From Geomonas edaphica (GTDB taxonomy: Bacteria; Desulfobacterota; Desulfuromonadia; Geobacterales; Geobacteraceae): a stretch of 64,000 bases of DNA. The notes beneath the pieces are model-generated. The model saw nothing but the letters and a program-made list of their open reading frames with translations, had not been told where the DNA came from and ran no database searches. Below are positions 37,293 through 45,684 of the stretch, in pieces. The position numbers and the translations under genes are program-made. The stretch spans positions 456,633 through 520,632 of the forward strand of contig NZ_SSYB01000005.1 of NCBI RefSeq assembly GCF_004917075.1. The letters run 5' to 3'. How positions within the stretch are numbered: the stretch's first letter is position 1; each line of letters begins with the position of its first letter.

Positions 37293-37413
37293 ACGTTCAA
37301 CGTTCAGCGTTCGACGTTTAAAGCAAGATGGGTTCGATCTGCCGCTGCGTTGATGGAAGGCGCGGCCTGCGTTGAAGCTGATGCCCCGAACGTTGAACGC
37401 TGAACGCTGAACG
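37293..37413. repeat. Heptamer repeat element, copy 2
   Basis: Left arm acgttcaacgttcagc... (37293-37318), right arm gaacgttgaacgctgaac... (37388-37413), inverted, with about 70 bp between. The heptamers are more diverged than in copy 1. Confidence 0.75.
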
Positions 37414-37428
37414 GGTTTACGAGGTCCT

Positions 37429-38193
37429 ATGAATCTTGCAGAGATCAGAAAAAAGGCTTCCCGCGGGGAGGCGCCGAGGACGGCTCAGGAATGGGCGGCG
37501 CCTCAGGCTGAGCCCGCGCCGCAACCGGCGCAGGATGCTCCGGCGGAGCGCGAGGCGGACGCGTTCGACGAACTCGATTTCGAACCGGCCGTCGTCGACC
37601 CTGATCCGTTGCCGCTGGCGTCCCGCCCATGGCAGGCGGAGACGCAGACTTTCGACGCCTTCGAGGAAGAGCCCGAGGTCTTCGACCCGGCCGCGGTGAT
37701 CCTTAAGGGGCGCGAGTCGGCCTCCTTCGAACTCGAGGTCTCGCAGCAGGAGGTACTGGACGCGGCCAGCGTGGAGCTTCTCTGCTTCAGGGTGGCAAGC
37801 GAGGAGTACGCCATCAGCATCATGGACATAAAGGAGATCATCAAACCGCGCGAGGTGACCGAGGTCCCAAGGGTACCGAGTTTCGTCCGCGGCATCCTCT
37901 CCCTGCGCGGCAACATCATACCCGTCTTCGACATAAAGGCGCGCCTAGGCCTCGCCGACGGTGCGGTCTCCGAGCGCGAGCGCATCGTGGTGGTCAAGCG
38001 GGAAAACGGCTACGCAGGCGTCCTCGTGGACGAGGTGGTGCAGGTCGTGCGCATCGCCGAAGGTGGTATCGAACCTCCGCCGGTGGTCCTCGAGGGGATC
38101 GACCGCGAGTTCGTGCTCGGCATCGGCCGGGTGAGCGGCAGGATGCTCATCCTGCTCGACATGGAAAAGGTACTGGACGTAGGGCTTTTGTAA
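37429..38193 (+). CDS. cheW: CheW coupling protein with long acidic N-terminal extension
   Basis: Of 254 aa, the last ~140 form a CheW domain (LLCFRVASEEYAISIMDIKEI, RVPSFVRGILSLRGNIIPVFD, VDEVVQVVRI). The first ~110 are Pro/Ala/Glu-rich and low complexity, probably disordered. It bridges CheA and a receptor. The start has gaggtcct. One of two CheW genes in the cluster. Confidence 0.92.
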   Translation: MNLAEIRKKASRGEAPRTAQEWAAPQAEPAPQPAQDAPAEREADAFDELDFEPAVVDPDPLPLASRPWQAETQTFDAFEEEPEVFDPAAVILKGRESASFELEVSQQEVLDAASVELLCFRVASEEYAISIMDIKEIIKPREVTEVPRVPSFVRGILSLRGNIIPVFDIKARLGLADGAVSERERIVVVKRENGYAGVLVDEVVQVVRIAEGGIEPPPVVLEGIDREFVLGIGRVSGRMLILLDMEKVLDVGLL

Positions 38194-38219
38194 GAGCCAC
38201 GGGGCGGCAGGGGGGAAGC

Positions 38220-38612
38220 ATGGAGAAGAACAGGATCCTCGTGGTCGAGGATGAAGAGAGTCTGCTGAAGCTTGAGAGCATCCTCTTCACCTCTAAAGGG
38301 TATCAGGTGACCGGCGTACGTGGCGGCAAGGAGGCCCTGGCCTCGATCGCGGAGCAGGCGCCGGATTTAATCGTCCTGGACCTCATGCTCCCGGACATGG
38401 ACGGCTTCGAGGTCTGCCGGCACATAAAGGAAAACGAGGCGACGCGCGCCATCCCGGTGGTGATGCTGACCGCCAAAAAGAGCAGCCGCGACCTGGAGCA
38501 CGGCAAGCAGGTCGGCGCCGACGCCTACATCACCAAGCCTTTCAAATCGATCAAGGTGCTCGAGGTGATCGAGGAACTGCTCGGCAACCAGCAGGAGAAG
38601 GAGGGGCGATGA
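38220..38612 (+). CDS. CheY-like response regulator
   Basis: A 130-aa single receiver domain: NRILVVEDEESLLKL, LIVLDLMLPDMDGF (phospho-Asp), MLTAKKSS and YITKPFK. No output domain. It overlaps the next CheW by 4 bp. Confidence 0.9.
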   Translation: MEKNRILVVEDEESLLKLESILFTSKGYQVTGVRGGKEALASIAEQAPDLIVLDLMLPDMDGFEVCRHIKENEATRAIPVVMLTAKKSSRDLEHGKQVGADAYITKPFKSIKVLEVIEELLGNQQEKEGR

Positions 38613-39118
38613 CTGAGGAACTGCAGGAAATCCAGGTCGCCTGCCTGCGTATGGACGACGGGCTCTACGCCGTCGACATCATGCGCATCAGGGAGATCAT
38701 CAGGGTTCCGAAGCTCGCGCCGCTGCCGAGGGCGCTCCCGTTCGTAGAGGGGGTGATCAACCTGCGCGGTTCGGTGATCCCGGTCGTCGATCTGAGGAAG
38801 CGCTTCGGGCTTCCCCCCGCGGAAAACAATGAGACCGCGCGTCTTTTGATCCTCTCCATCTCCGGGCAGCCGCTGGCCCTTATGGTGGATGAGGTCACCG
38901 AGATGATCACCATCCCGATGCGGGAGCTGAAGGCGCCGCCGCGCGGCGTGAGGATCGTGGGGAGCGAGTACATGGTGGGGCTTTGCCTGGTGCAGGAAGT
39001 GCCGGTGATGCTCTTGAACATAGACGCCCTGCTCACCTTCCAGGAGAAGGCCCAACTGGGCTGCTTCACCCCCCAGGCGGGGACCACTTCCACGACGAAA
39101 AAGAGCCAAGCATGCTGA
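38609..39118 (+). CDS. cheW: CheW coupling protein
   Basis: The 169-aa protein is mainly a CheW domain (VACLRMDDGLYAVDIMRIRE, LPRALPFVEGVINLRGSVIPVVD, VDEVTEMITI). A second CheW in the same cluster suggests array formation with more than one coupling surface. It starts inside the upstream stop and overlaps the next gene by 7 bp. Confidence 0.93.
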   Translation: MTEELQEIQVACLRMDDGLYAVDIMRIREIIRVPKLAPLPRALPFVEGVINLRGSVIPVVDLRKRFGLPPAENNETARLLILSISGQPLALMVDEVTEMITIPMRELKAPPRGVRIVGSEYMVGLCLVQEVPVMLLNIDALLTFQEKAQLGCFTPQAGTTSTTKKSQAC

Positions 39119-40230
39119 TAGTCTGCCCAAACTGCAAGAAGAGATTCGATGTTACCGTTACCGGTCCGGAAGAGGCGAAGAAGCTGCGCTGCTCCAGTTG
39201 CAAGGCGGTGTTTCGCCTGGTGCGCAAGGGTGAGCGGAGTGCTGCACCGCCGACGGCCGGGCTGAAGGTGGTGGTAGCAAACGAAAGTGCCGCCTTCTGC
39301 AAGGCGGTCGAGAAGGTTCTGGCCGCCGAGCCTTTCAAGCTCTTTCTCTGCACTGACGGCAAGGAGGCGCTGGAGACGGTGCAGCGGGAGAAACCGGCGG
39401 TGCTTCTTCTCGACGTGGCGCTTCCCACCATGTTCGGATTCGAGGTCTGCGAGCGTGTGCGCCAGGACCCCGCACTTTCCGGCGTGAAGATCGTACTCAT
39501 CGCCTCGATTTACGACAAGACCCGCTATAAGCGTTCGCCGAACTCCCTTTACGGCGCCGACGACTACATCGAGAAGCACCATATCCCGGACTCGCTGGTC
39601 TCCATGATCTACCGGCTCACCTCCGGCGGGATGCCTCCTGTCGTGCGTCCGACCGAGAGCGAACTTGCCGCGCAGGAGCAAAGCCGCAGCGAGATCAGGC
39701 AGTGTGAGGTCGAGGCGACCTCCATGGCCGTGCCGCCCGCTTCCGAAGCGGCCCCGGCCCCCGCAGCCGTCCCCGCTCCCGAGGAAGTCCCGGTTCCCGC
39801 GGCCGCACCGATTCCGGTGGAAGTACCTGCCCCGGTTGAGGTCCCCGAACCGGTTGAGGCCGCACCGGTCGAGGCGCCGACTCCCGTTGAAGCGCCGGTA
39901 CTCGAAGCTGCCCGTGAAGTGCCGGCGCCCCCGGTTGCTCCCGCGGCACCCGCAGCTTCCCCGGCCCCGGCGCAGCAACTGCCGGAGGAACAGGTGAAGG
40001 CGCGGCGTCTGGCGAGGATCATCGTTTCCGATATCGTCCTCTACAACCAGGCTAAGGTGGAGCAGGGGGTGCGCGAAGGGAGCTTTTACGAGCTTTTAGC
40101 CGACGACATCCGCGAAGGGGAGTACCTGTACCAGCAGCGTGTTTCCCAACAGGTGCGCGACACCACCAGCTTCCTGAAGGACGCCTTCGAGGAACTGATC
40201 GCAAAAAAACGAGCCGAACTGAACGTCTAG
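39112..40230 (+). CDS. Zinc-ribbon / receiver protein with Pro-Ala-rich linker
   Basis: The 372-aa product starts MLIVCPNCKKRFDV and has two CxxC pairs (residues 5/8 and 27/30), the MJ0042-type zinc ribbon. A receiver-like domain (about 50-170) keeps the phospho-Asp (LLLDVALP) but has ANES in place of the acidic pocket and EKHH around the lysine, so phosphorylation is doubtful. A Pro/Ala/Val/Glu-rich repeat (about 200-290) and a helical C-terminal domain (about 300-372) follow. It starts 7 bp before the CheW stop. Confidence 0.8.
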   Translation: MLIVCPNCKKRFDVTVTGPEEAKKLRCSSCKAVFRLVRKGERSAAPPTAGLKVVVANESAAFCKAVEKVLAAEPFKLFLCTDGKEALETVQREKPAVLLLDVALPTMFGFEVCERVRQDPALSGVKIVLIASIYDKTRYKRSPNSLYGADDYIEKHHIPDSLVSMIYRLTSGGMPPVVRPTESELAAQEQSRSEIRQCEVEATSMAVPPASEAAPAPAAVPAPEEVPVPAAAPIPVEVPAPVEVPEPVEAAPVEAPTPVEAPVLEAAREVPAPPVAPAAPAASPAPAQQLPEEQVKARRLARIIVSDIVLYNQAKVEQGVREGSFYELLADDIREGEYLYQQRVSQQVRDTTSFLKDAFEELIAKKRAELNV

Positions 40231-40239
40231 GAGATCACC

Positions 40240-42249
40240 CTGTCTACCGATCTGCAAGAAATCAACGAGAGACTCGCAGCCCCTGACGAGGAGCAAAGAC
40301 GGTTTGCCGTCATGGCACTGCGCGGGCGTCCCTTCCCGGAGGCGATGGAACTGCTGTTCCGCGCCATGGCGGACGACAGCTGGCGCGTGCGTAAAGAGGC
40401 GGTGAGCGTGGTGCTGCAGGCACAACCTCTTTCCGCCGGGGCGCTCGAGGCTCTCATAGACCTCTTGCGGGCCTCGGACAACGCGGGGTTGCGTAACTCG
40501 GCGGTGGAGTCGCTGGAGCGGATCGGGGAGCCCGCTGTTGAAAAGCTCTGTGCTCACCTTGAGGACCCGGACCACGACCTGCGCAAGTTCATCATCGATA
40601 TCCTCGGTAACATCCGCTGCGCTGCCTGCGTGCCGCTTCTGGTGCGGGCGCTGGACGACGAGGACATGAACGTCAGGGTAGCCGCCGCCGAGAATCTCGG
40701 AAAGATCGGTGACCGACGCGCCCTGCCGCACCTCCTCAAGGTGCTTGACGGCGGCGAGATCTGGTTCAAGTTCACCGTTCTCGATGCGCTTTCCTCGATA
40801 GGTATCCCGGTGCCGCTTGCGAAGCTCGAGCCGCTTTTGCAGGAAGGTCTCTTGCGGCGGGCGACCTACGACTGTCTTGCCGTGATCGGCGACGCAAAAT
40901 GCGTCCCGCTGCTTTTGCAGGGGATGCACGAGAAGGCGAAGAACGCCCGCGAGGCGGCCGCCGTAGCCCTCATGCGGATCAGGGGGCGCCTGCCGGTTCA
41001 GGAGCGGGAGACGCTGATCGACCTGCAACTCAGGGAGCTTGCCGGCACCCTGGCGGCGAAAAAGCTCATCGACTCGCTGCACGGCGAGGACCCGGTGCTG
41101 ATCGCCCTGCTGGCGCAGCTTTGCGGCATCATGCGCGACGAGCGCGCGGCGCTCCCTCTGGTGCGGGCCGCCCGTGCCGAGAGGCTGCGCGCTGGGTGCC
41201 TGGAGGCGCTGCGCTGCATAGGGGAACCGGTCCTGCCGCTGCTTCTCGAGCACTTCCCGGTTGCCGGCTCCAACGAACGGGCGGTGATCGTGCAACTGAT
41301 CGCGGAAACGGAGCACCGCGGTAGTGACGCACTGCTTCTCTCTGCCCTCGAGGACGAAGGCGCGGAGGTCCGTCGCTGCGCCGCCCTCGCTGTGGGACGT
41401 CTCGCGCCTGCGGGCGCGGCACCGCGCGTGGCAGCGCTTCTTGATGATGACGACCCACAGGTGCGGGAGGGTGCGCTCGATGCGGTACAGCGTCTGGCCG
41501 CCGCCGACCGCGACGGGGTCTGCGCCATCTGCTCCAAGCTTCTGCGCAGCCGCGACGAGCGCAAAAGGCGGGACGCCGCGGTCATCCTCGGCGCGCTCTC
41601 CGATGGGGAGCGGCTCGCCCTGCTCGTGAAGGACGAGGACGCCACGGTGCGCCGCGCCGCAGTCGCCTCGCTTGCGCGGGTGGAATCGCCGCAGGCGCCT
41701 GCGGCGCTTGTCCTTTCTCTCTCCGATGAGGAACCGGAGGTGCGCATCGCCGCCGCCCAGGCCCTTGCGGAACGCGGCGGCCGCGACGTTCTGGCCCCCC
41801 TTTGCCTTGCGCTGAACGACCCGGACCCCTGGGTGCAGACCGCGGCGCTCAAGGGGCTCGCCGGGCTTGGGGACGCCGAGGCGCTTCCAGGCGTCATGGC
41901 GCTTTTGGATAAGGCTCAGGGACAGGTGCTGATCGCGGCGCTCAACACGGTTGCGGTACTTGGCGGAGCCAAGGCGCTCGCCCCGGTGCAAAAGGCGCTC
42001 AGTCACAGCGACGAGGAAGTGGTCGAGGCCGCCATCGGGATCCTCTCCGGCTTCGGCACCGAGTGGATCGGCGAGCATCGCGAGGAGCTTTTGGGGCACC
42101 CGCACTGGATGGTGCGGCGCTCCTTCGTGCGCGCCGTGGCGCAGCTTAAGGGGGCTGAGTCCCTGGCCGTTCTGGATCAGGCGCTTGCCCGTGAATCGGA
42201 CCCGCTGGTGAAGAGCGAGATCGCCGAACTCATCGACAGGCTGCGCTAA
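40240..42249 (+). CDS. HEAT-repeat protein of the che cluster, probable CTG start
   Basis: About eighteen HEAT/PBS-lyase-like repeats fill this 669-aa protein (e.g. LRNSAVESLERIGEPAVEKL, VRVAAAENLGKIGDRRALPH, and degenerate later ones). It is likely a binding scaffold. The only ribosome binding site, taggagatc, lies just before a CTG at 40240 that gives LSTDLQEINERLAAPDEEQRRFA...; the first ATG (40312) has none at a usable distance, and coding bias begins earlier. It shares a base with the cheR start. Confidence 0.75.
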   Translation: MSTDLQEINERLAAPDEEQRRFAVMALRGRPFPEAMELLFRAMADDSWRVRKEAVSVVLQAQPLSAGALEALIDLLRASDNAGLRNSAVESLERIGEPAVEKLCAHLEDPDHDLRKFIIDILGNIRCAACVPLLVRALDDEDMNVRVAAAENLGKIGDRRALPHLLKVLDGGEIWFKFTVLDALSSIGIPVPLAKLEPLLQEGLLRRATYDCLAVIGDAKCVPLLLQGMHEKAKNAREAAAVALMRIRGRLPVQERETLIDLQLRELAGTLAAKKLIDSLHGEDPVLIALLAQLCGIMRDERAALPLVRAARAERLRAGCLEALRCIGEPVLPLLLEHFPVAGSNERAVIVQLIAETEHRGSDALLLSALEDEGAEVRRCAALAVGRLAPAGAAPRVAALLDDDDPQVREGALDAVQRLAAADRDGVCAICSKLLRSRDERKRRDAAVILGALSDGERLALLVKDEDATVRRAAVASLARVESPQAPAALVLSLSDEEPEVRIAAAQALAERGGRDVLAPLCLALNDPDPWVQTAALKGLAGLGDAEALPGVMALLDKAQGQVLIAALNTVAVLGGAKALAPVQKALSHSDEEVVEAAIGILSGFGTEWIGEHREELLGHPHWMVRRSFVRAVAQLKGAESLAVLDQALARESDPLVKSEIAELIDRLR

Positions 42250-43115
42250 TGCCATATTTCGAACCGGAACTGCAACTGACGGAAGAGGAATTCCGCCTGA
42301 TCAGGGACCTGATCTACAACCACTGCGGCCTCTTTTTCGACGACGACAGCAAGTACCTGCTCGACCGTCGTCTGTCGCAGAGGGTGTTCCATCACAACCT
42401 GTCCGGCTTCCGCGAGTACTACCAGTTCCTGAAGTACGATCGCAGGAAGGAAGAGGAGATCGCCGATATCATGGATCTCCTTACCACGAACGAGACCTAC
42501 TTCTTCCGTGAGGCCTTCCAGCTAAGCGCCTTCACCGACGAGATCGTGCCTGAGCTTTTGAAGCTGAAGCAGCGCGAGCGCACTTTGCGCATCTGGAGTG
42601 CCGGCTGCTCCACCGGAGAGGAACCCTACACCATCGCGATGCTCCTCCTCGAGATGGGGCTTCATGGGTGGCGCATCGAGATCGTCGGCTCGGACATAAG
42701 CCACCGCGTGGTACAGCAGGCCCGCAAGGGGGTCTACACGAAGTCATCGTTCCGTGCGACCGAGGAGCACTACCTGAAACGCTTCTTCACGGAGACCGAC
42801 GAGGGGTACCGCATCTGTGACGAGGTCCGGGAGCTGGTCACCATCAGCCAGATGAACCTCTTTGACGCCAACCGTCTGGCGCTTCTGGGGAAGATGGACG
42901 TGATTTTCTGTCGTAACGTGATCATCTACTTCGACCAGAGTTCCAAGAAACGGGTGATCGAATCTTTTTACAATACGTTGCGCGGCGGCGGGTACCTCCT
43001 GCTGGGGCACTCGGAGTCGCTCATGAACATATCGACCGCATTTGCACTGAAGCACTTGAAAAATGACATGGTCTATCAGAAGACGGATACGATCAGCGTC
43101 GGAGTGGCCTCGTGA
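42249..43115 (+). CDS. cheR: Chemoreceptor methyltransferase CheR
   Basis: The 288-aa SAM enzyme has the N-terminal helical domain ([14 protein letters not shown]) and the motif [18 protein letters not shown], then IEIVGSDIS and [12 protein letters not shown]. It methylates glutamates of receptors; no receptor gene is in the window. It overlaps cheB by 4 bp. Confidence 0.95.
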   Translation: MPYFEPELQLTEEEFRLIRDLIYNHCGLFFDDDSKYLLDRRLSQRVFHHNLSGFREYYQFLKYDRRKEEEIADIMDLLTTNETYFFREAFQLSAFTDEIVPELLKLKQRERTLRIWSAGCSTGEEPYTIAMLLLEMGLHGWRIEIVGSDISHRVVQQARKGVYTKSSFRATEEHYLKRFFTETDEGYRICDEVRELVTISQMNLFDANRLALLGKMDVIFCRNVIIYFDQSSKKRVIESFYNTLRGGGYLLLGHSESLMNISTAFALKHLKNDMVYQKTDTISVGVAS

Positions 43116-44179
43116 AAAAGATACGTGTAGTAGTCGTCGACGATTCGGCCTATAATCGCCGCGCTATCACCAGGATGCTGGAGGAACTCCCGGGCGTCCA
43201 GGTGGTGGGATACGCCACAAACGGCGAGGAGGGGATTCGCAGGGTCATCGACCTCACCCCGGACCTGGTGACGCTGGACCTCGAGATGCCGCGCATGGAC
43301 GGTTTCACCATGCTCCGCATCCTTATGGCGAGTACGCCGGTCCCGGTGATCGTGATCAGTTCCACCTCCGGTGACGAGAAGGTCTTCAAGGCGCTCGAGC
43401 TTGGCGCCGTGGATTTCATCGCCAAGCCGACCAGTGTCATCTCGGACGAACTTTTGAAGATCCAGCAGGACCTGCACCAGAAGGTCCAGGCGGTCTTCAA
43501 GCTGAACATGGCGCGGGTGCAGAAGCGGGTCGAACCGGCCCCTCCCGCTCCCGAGGTAACCGTTCCCGCGGTAGCCGCCGGGGCGAACAGCAGCGTAGAT
43601 ATCGTTGCCATCGGCTCCTCCACCGGAGGTCCGCCGGCGCTGCAGCGTATCTTCGCATCGTTCAGGGAGGCGCCTCCCTTCGCCATGGTCGTCTCTCAGC
43701 ACATGCCGGCCGGTTTCACCACCGCCTTCGCCGAGAGACTGAACCGCAGCAGCGGCTTCGATGTGCGCGAGGCGAAGGACGGCGACGAGGTGCTCCCCGG
43801 GCGTGCGCTCATCGCGCCGGGCGGGCGAAACCTCATTTTCGAGAGGTCGGGGGACAAGGTCGTCGCCAGGGTCGTTCCTCCCGGGCTCAAGGACAGGTAC
43901 GTACCGTCGGTGGACGTGATGTTCCGCTCCTGTGCCGAACTCTACCGCAACCGGATGCTCGCCGTCGTGCTTACCGGGATGGGGAACGACGGCGCCGCCG
44001 GGGTGCGCGAGGCCAAGACGGCAGGCGCCCAGGTCATCGCGGAATCCGAGGAGTCCGCCGTGGTCTTCGGTATGCCGCGCGAGGCGATAGCGACGGGAGT
44101 CGTGGACAGGGTGGTGCCCATGGATGCCATGGTGCGGGAGATAGTGCTTCGTTGCGGCCTCGTGCCGCGATTTGGTTGA
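43112..44179 (+). CDS. cheB: Chemoreceptor methylesterase CheB
   Basis: The 355-aa enzyme has a receiver domain ([23 protein letters not shown] with the phospho-Asp) and a methylesterase domain with the catalytic triad Ser ([10 protein letters not shown]), His (VSQHMPAGF) and Asp ([10 protein letters not shown]). It removes methyl groups added by CheR. The start is GTG inside the cheR stop. Confidence 0.95.
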   Translation: MKKIRVVVVDDSAYNRRAITRMLEELPGVQVVGYATNGEEGIRRVIDLTPDLVTLDLEMPRMDGFTMLRILMASTPVPVIVISSTSGDEKVFKALELGAVDFIAKPTSVISDELLKIQQDLHQKVQAVFKLNMARVQKRVEPAPPAPEVTVPAVAAGANSSVDIVAIGSSTGGPPALQRIFASFREAPPFAMVVSQHMPAGFTTAFAERLNRSSGFDVREAKDGDEVLPGRALIAPGGRNLIFERSGDKVVARVVPPGLKDRYVPSVDVMFRSCAELYRNRMLAVVLTGMGNDGAAGVREAKTAGAQVIAESEESAVVFGMPREAIATGVVDRVVPMDAMVREIVLRCGLVPRFG

Positions 44180-44207
44180 TCAAAAGACGATGTAAGCCGG
44201 GGTGCGC

Positions 44208-45026
44208 ATGCAAAAGGACGATGAACGTTTGGTTCATAGCAGGGGCGAAGAGTTCCTGCAGGTTTTCAAGAAGGGAGCGGAGTTCACCCAGGATCTGCTT
44301 CGGGAGAACGAGCGCCTGAGGTTCCGGCTGCTGGAGCTGGAGAATGGCCAGTCTTCGGGCGAAGCCGCGCCGGCTGCCGAGCTCACCAAGCTTAGCGAGC
44401 GGATCGCGGACCTGGAAAGGGAGAAGCAGGAGATCCTGGACCGGATCAAGCAGGTCGAGGAGGAGAACCAGGACTTCGCCGCGCGCTACATCGAGATAGA
44501 GGACGAGAACAACAACCTCGCCAACCTCTACATCGCGAGCTACCAGCTCCACTCCACGCTCGACTTCAAGGAAGTGCTCCAGATCATCACCGAGATCATC
44601 ATCAACCTGATCGGTGCCGAGGAGTTCGCCATCCTTCTTCTGGACGAGAAGAGCGACGAACTGCAGGCGGTCTCCACCGAGGGGGTGGACCGGAGCGAAA
44701 TCCCGGTGGTGCGCCTAGGTAAGGGGATCATCGGCGGGGTGGCACAGTCCGGTGAGAGTCACTTCGCCGCCGACTGCGACGCCTACGAGCGCGACTTCAA
44801 CGCCCCGATGGTCTGCATCCCGCTCAAGATCAAGGAGCACGTCATCGGCGTTCTTGCGATCTACAAGCTGTTGATGCAGAAAACGGAGTTCGCCGCGGTC
44901 GATTACGAGCTCTTCACCCTGCTCGCCGGGCATGCCGCGACCGCGATCTTCAGTTCGCGTCTTTACAACGACTCGGAGCGGAAGTTGTCGACCATTCAGG
45001 GGTTCATTGATCTCTTGACGAAATAA
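44208..45026 (+). CDS. Coiled-coil GAF-domain protein
   Basis: The 272-aa protein MQKDDERLVHSRGEEFLQVF... has a long coiled coil (about 20-105; KLSERIADLEREKQEILDRI) and a GAF domain (about 115-265; FAILLLDEKSDELQAVSTEG, GKGIIGGVAQSGE, PMVCIPLKIKEHVIGVL). It may be a soluble sensor for the array. Start: the ATG at 44208 or a GTG at 44202; the ribosome binding site is weak for both. Confidence 0.8.
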   Translation: MQKDDERLVHSRGEEFLQVFKKGAEFTQDLLRENERLRFRLLELENGQSSGEAAPAAELTKLSERIADLEREKQEILDRIKQVEEENQDFAARYIEIEDENNNLANLYIASYQLHSTLDFKEVLQIITEIIINLIGAEEFAILLLDEKSDELQAVSTEGVDRSEIPVVRLGKGIIGGVAQSGESHFAADCDAYERDFNAPMVCIPLKIKEHVIGVLAIYKLLMQKTEFAAVDYELFTLLAGHAATAIFSSRLYNDSERKLSTIQGFIDLLTK

Positions 45027-45055
45027 CAGATGTTGTAATGGGGGATAAAGTTCAG

Positions 45056-45433
45056 ATGTCAGATTACAACGTATTGATAGTCGAAGATTCACCCACCATG
45101 AGGCAGCTGATCGCCTTTGCGCTGAAGCGTATCAGGGGGGTGCGCATCGTCGAGGCCAACGACGGGGTCGACGGTCTGAAGAAGCTTTCCTCGGAGCGTT
45201 TCGACCTGATTCTCACCGACATCAACATGCCCATCATGGACGGGCTTAAGCTGGTGAGCCTGGTGCGTAACGACGCCAACTACAAGGCGATCCCGATCGT
45301 GGTCATCACCACCGAAGGAGCCCAGGAAGACCGCGAGCGCGCCCTGGCCCTCGGTGCGAACGACTACATCACCAAGCCGATCCAGCCGACGAAGATCCTC
45401 GACGTCGCCAAGGGGCTGCTCAGGATCGTCTAG
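45056..45433 (+). CDS. CheY-like response regulator
   Basis: A 125-aa single receiver domain: YNVLIVEDSPTMRQLI, LILTDINMPIMDGL (phospho-Asp), TTEGAQED, YITKPIQPTK. No output domain. It is the last gene of the cluster; a terminator lies 148 bp on. Confidence 0.92.
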   Translation: MSDYNVLIVEDSPTMRQLIAFALKRIRGVRIVEANDGVDGLKKLSSERFDLILTDINMPIMDGLKLVSLVRNDANYKAIPIVVITTEGAQEDRERALALGANDYITKPIQPTKILDVAKGLLRIV

Positions 45434-45493
45434 GAAGTGCTCGAACCGGGGGCGTCCGGAGAGGCGTGCCCCGGTGCCGGTCGTCCTTTAGGT

Positions 45494-45580
45494 TTAGCAG
45501 GCCTCGGGTTCTGTGATACCCATGATTCCAAGGACTCCCATTATTCCCATGGCTCCCATGAGTCCTACCATGGTCCCCAT
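45494..45580 (-). CDS. Possible 28-aa Gly/Met-repeat membrane peptide
   Basis: A short frame reads MGTMVGLMGAMGIM... and on to a GITEPEAC tail. The ninefold DNA period gives G-x-M and M-G repeats forming one hydrophobic helix of about 22 residues. aaggag lies 12 bp upstream of the ATG (within the complement of the terminator stem). It could be a small membrane peptide or chance from the 9-bp repeats; the plus strand is also open here. Confidence 0.3.
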   Translation of the reverse strand: MGTMVGLMGAMGIMGVLGIMGITEPEAC

Positions 45581-45602
45581 GAGCCTTAAAGGCTCCTTTT
45601 TT
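45581..45602 (+). terminator. Terminator of chemosensory cluster
   Basis: The short stem gagcctt / aaggctc is followed by ctttttt. It lies between the last CheY and leuS. Confidence 0.65.
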
Positions 45603-45684
45603 CAAAATTCCCCGCAGCCATCATCGCTGCATACTAAATAAATTGCGCGTCCCCTTGAGGGGGGCGCTCGAAGGTGGGCTTCAA

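Noticed and set aside
40096..42255. 719-codon frame on the minus strand over the HEAT gene
   Set aside because: A shadow caused by GC-rich codon bias; the plus-strand protein has repeated HEAT motifs and overlaps its neighbours in operon fashion.
32126..45433. Flagellar chemotaxis operon
   Set aside because: No flagellar or motor gene is present and the partners differ; the function is left open.
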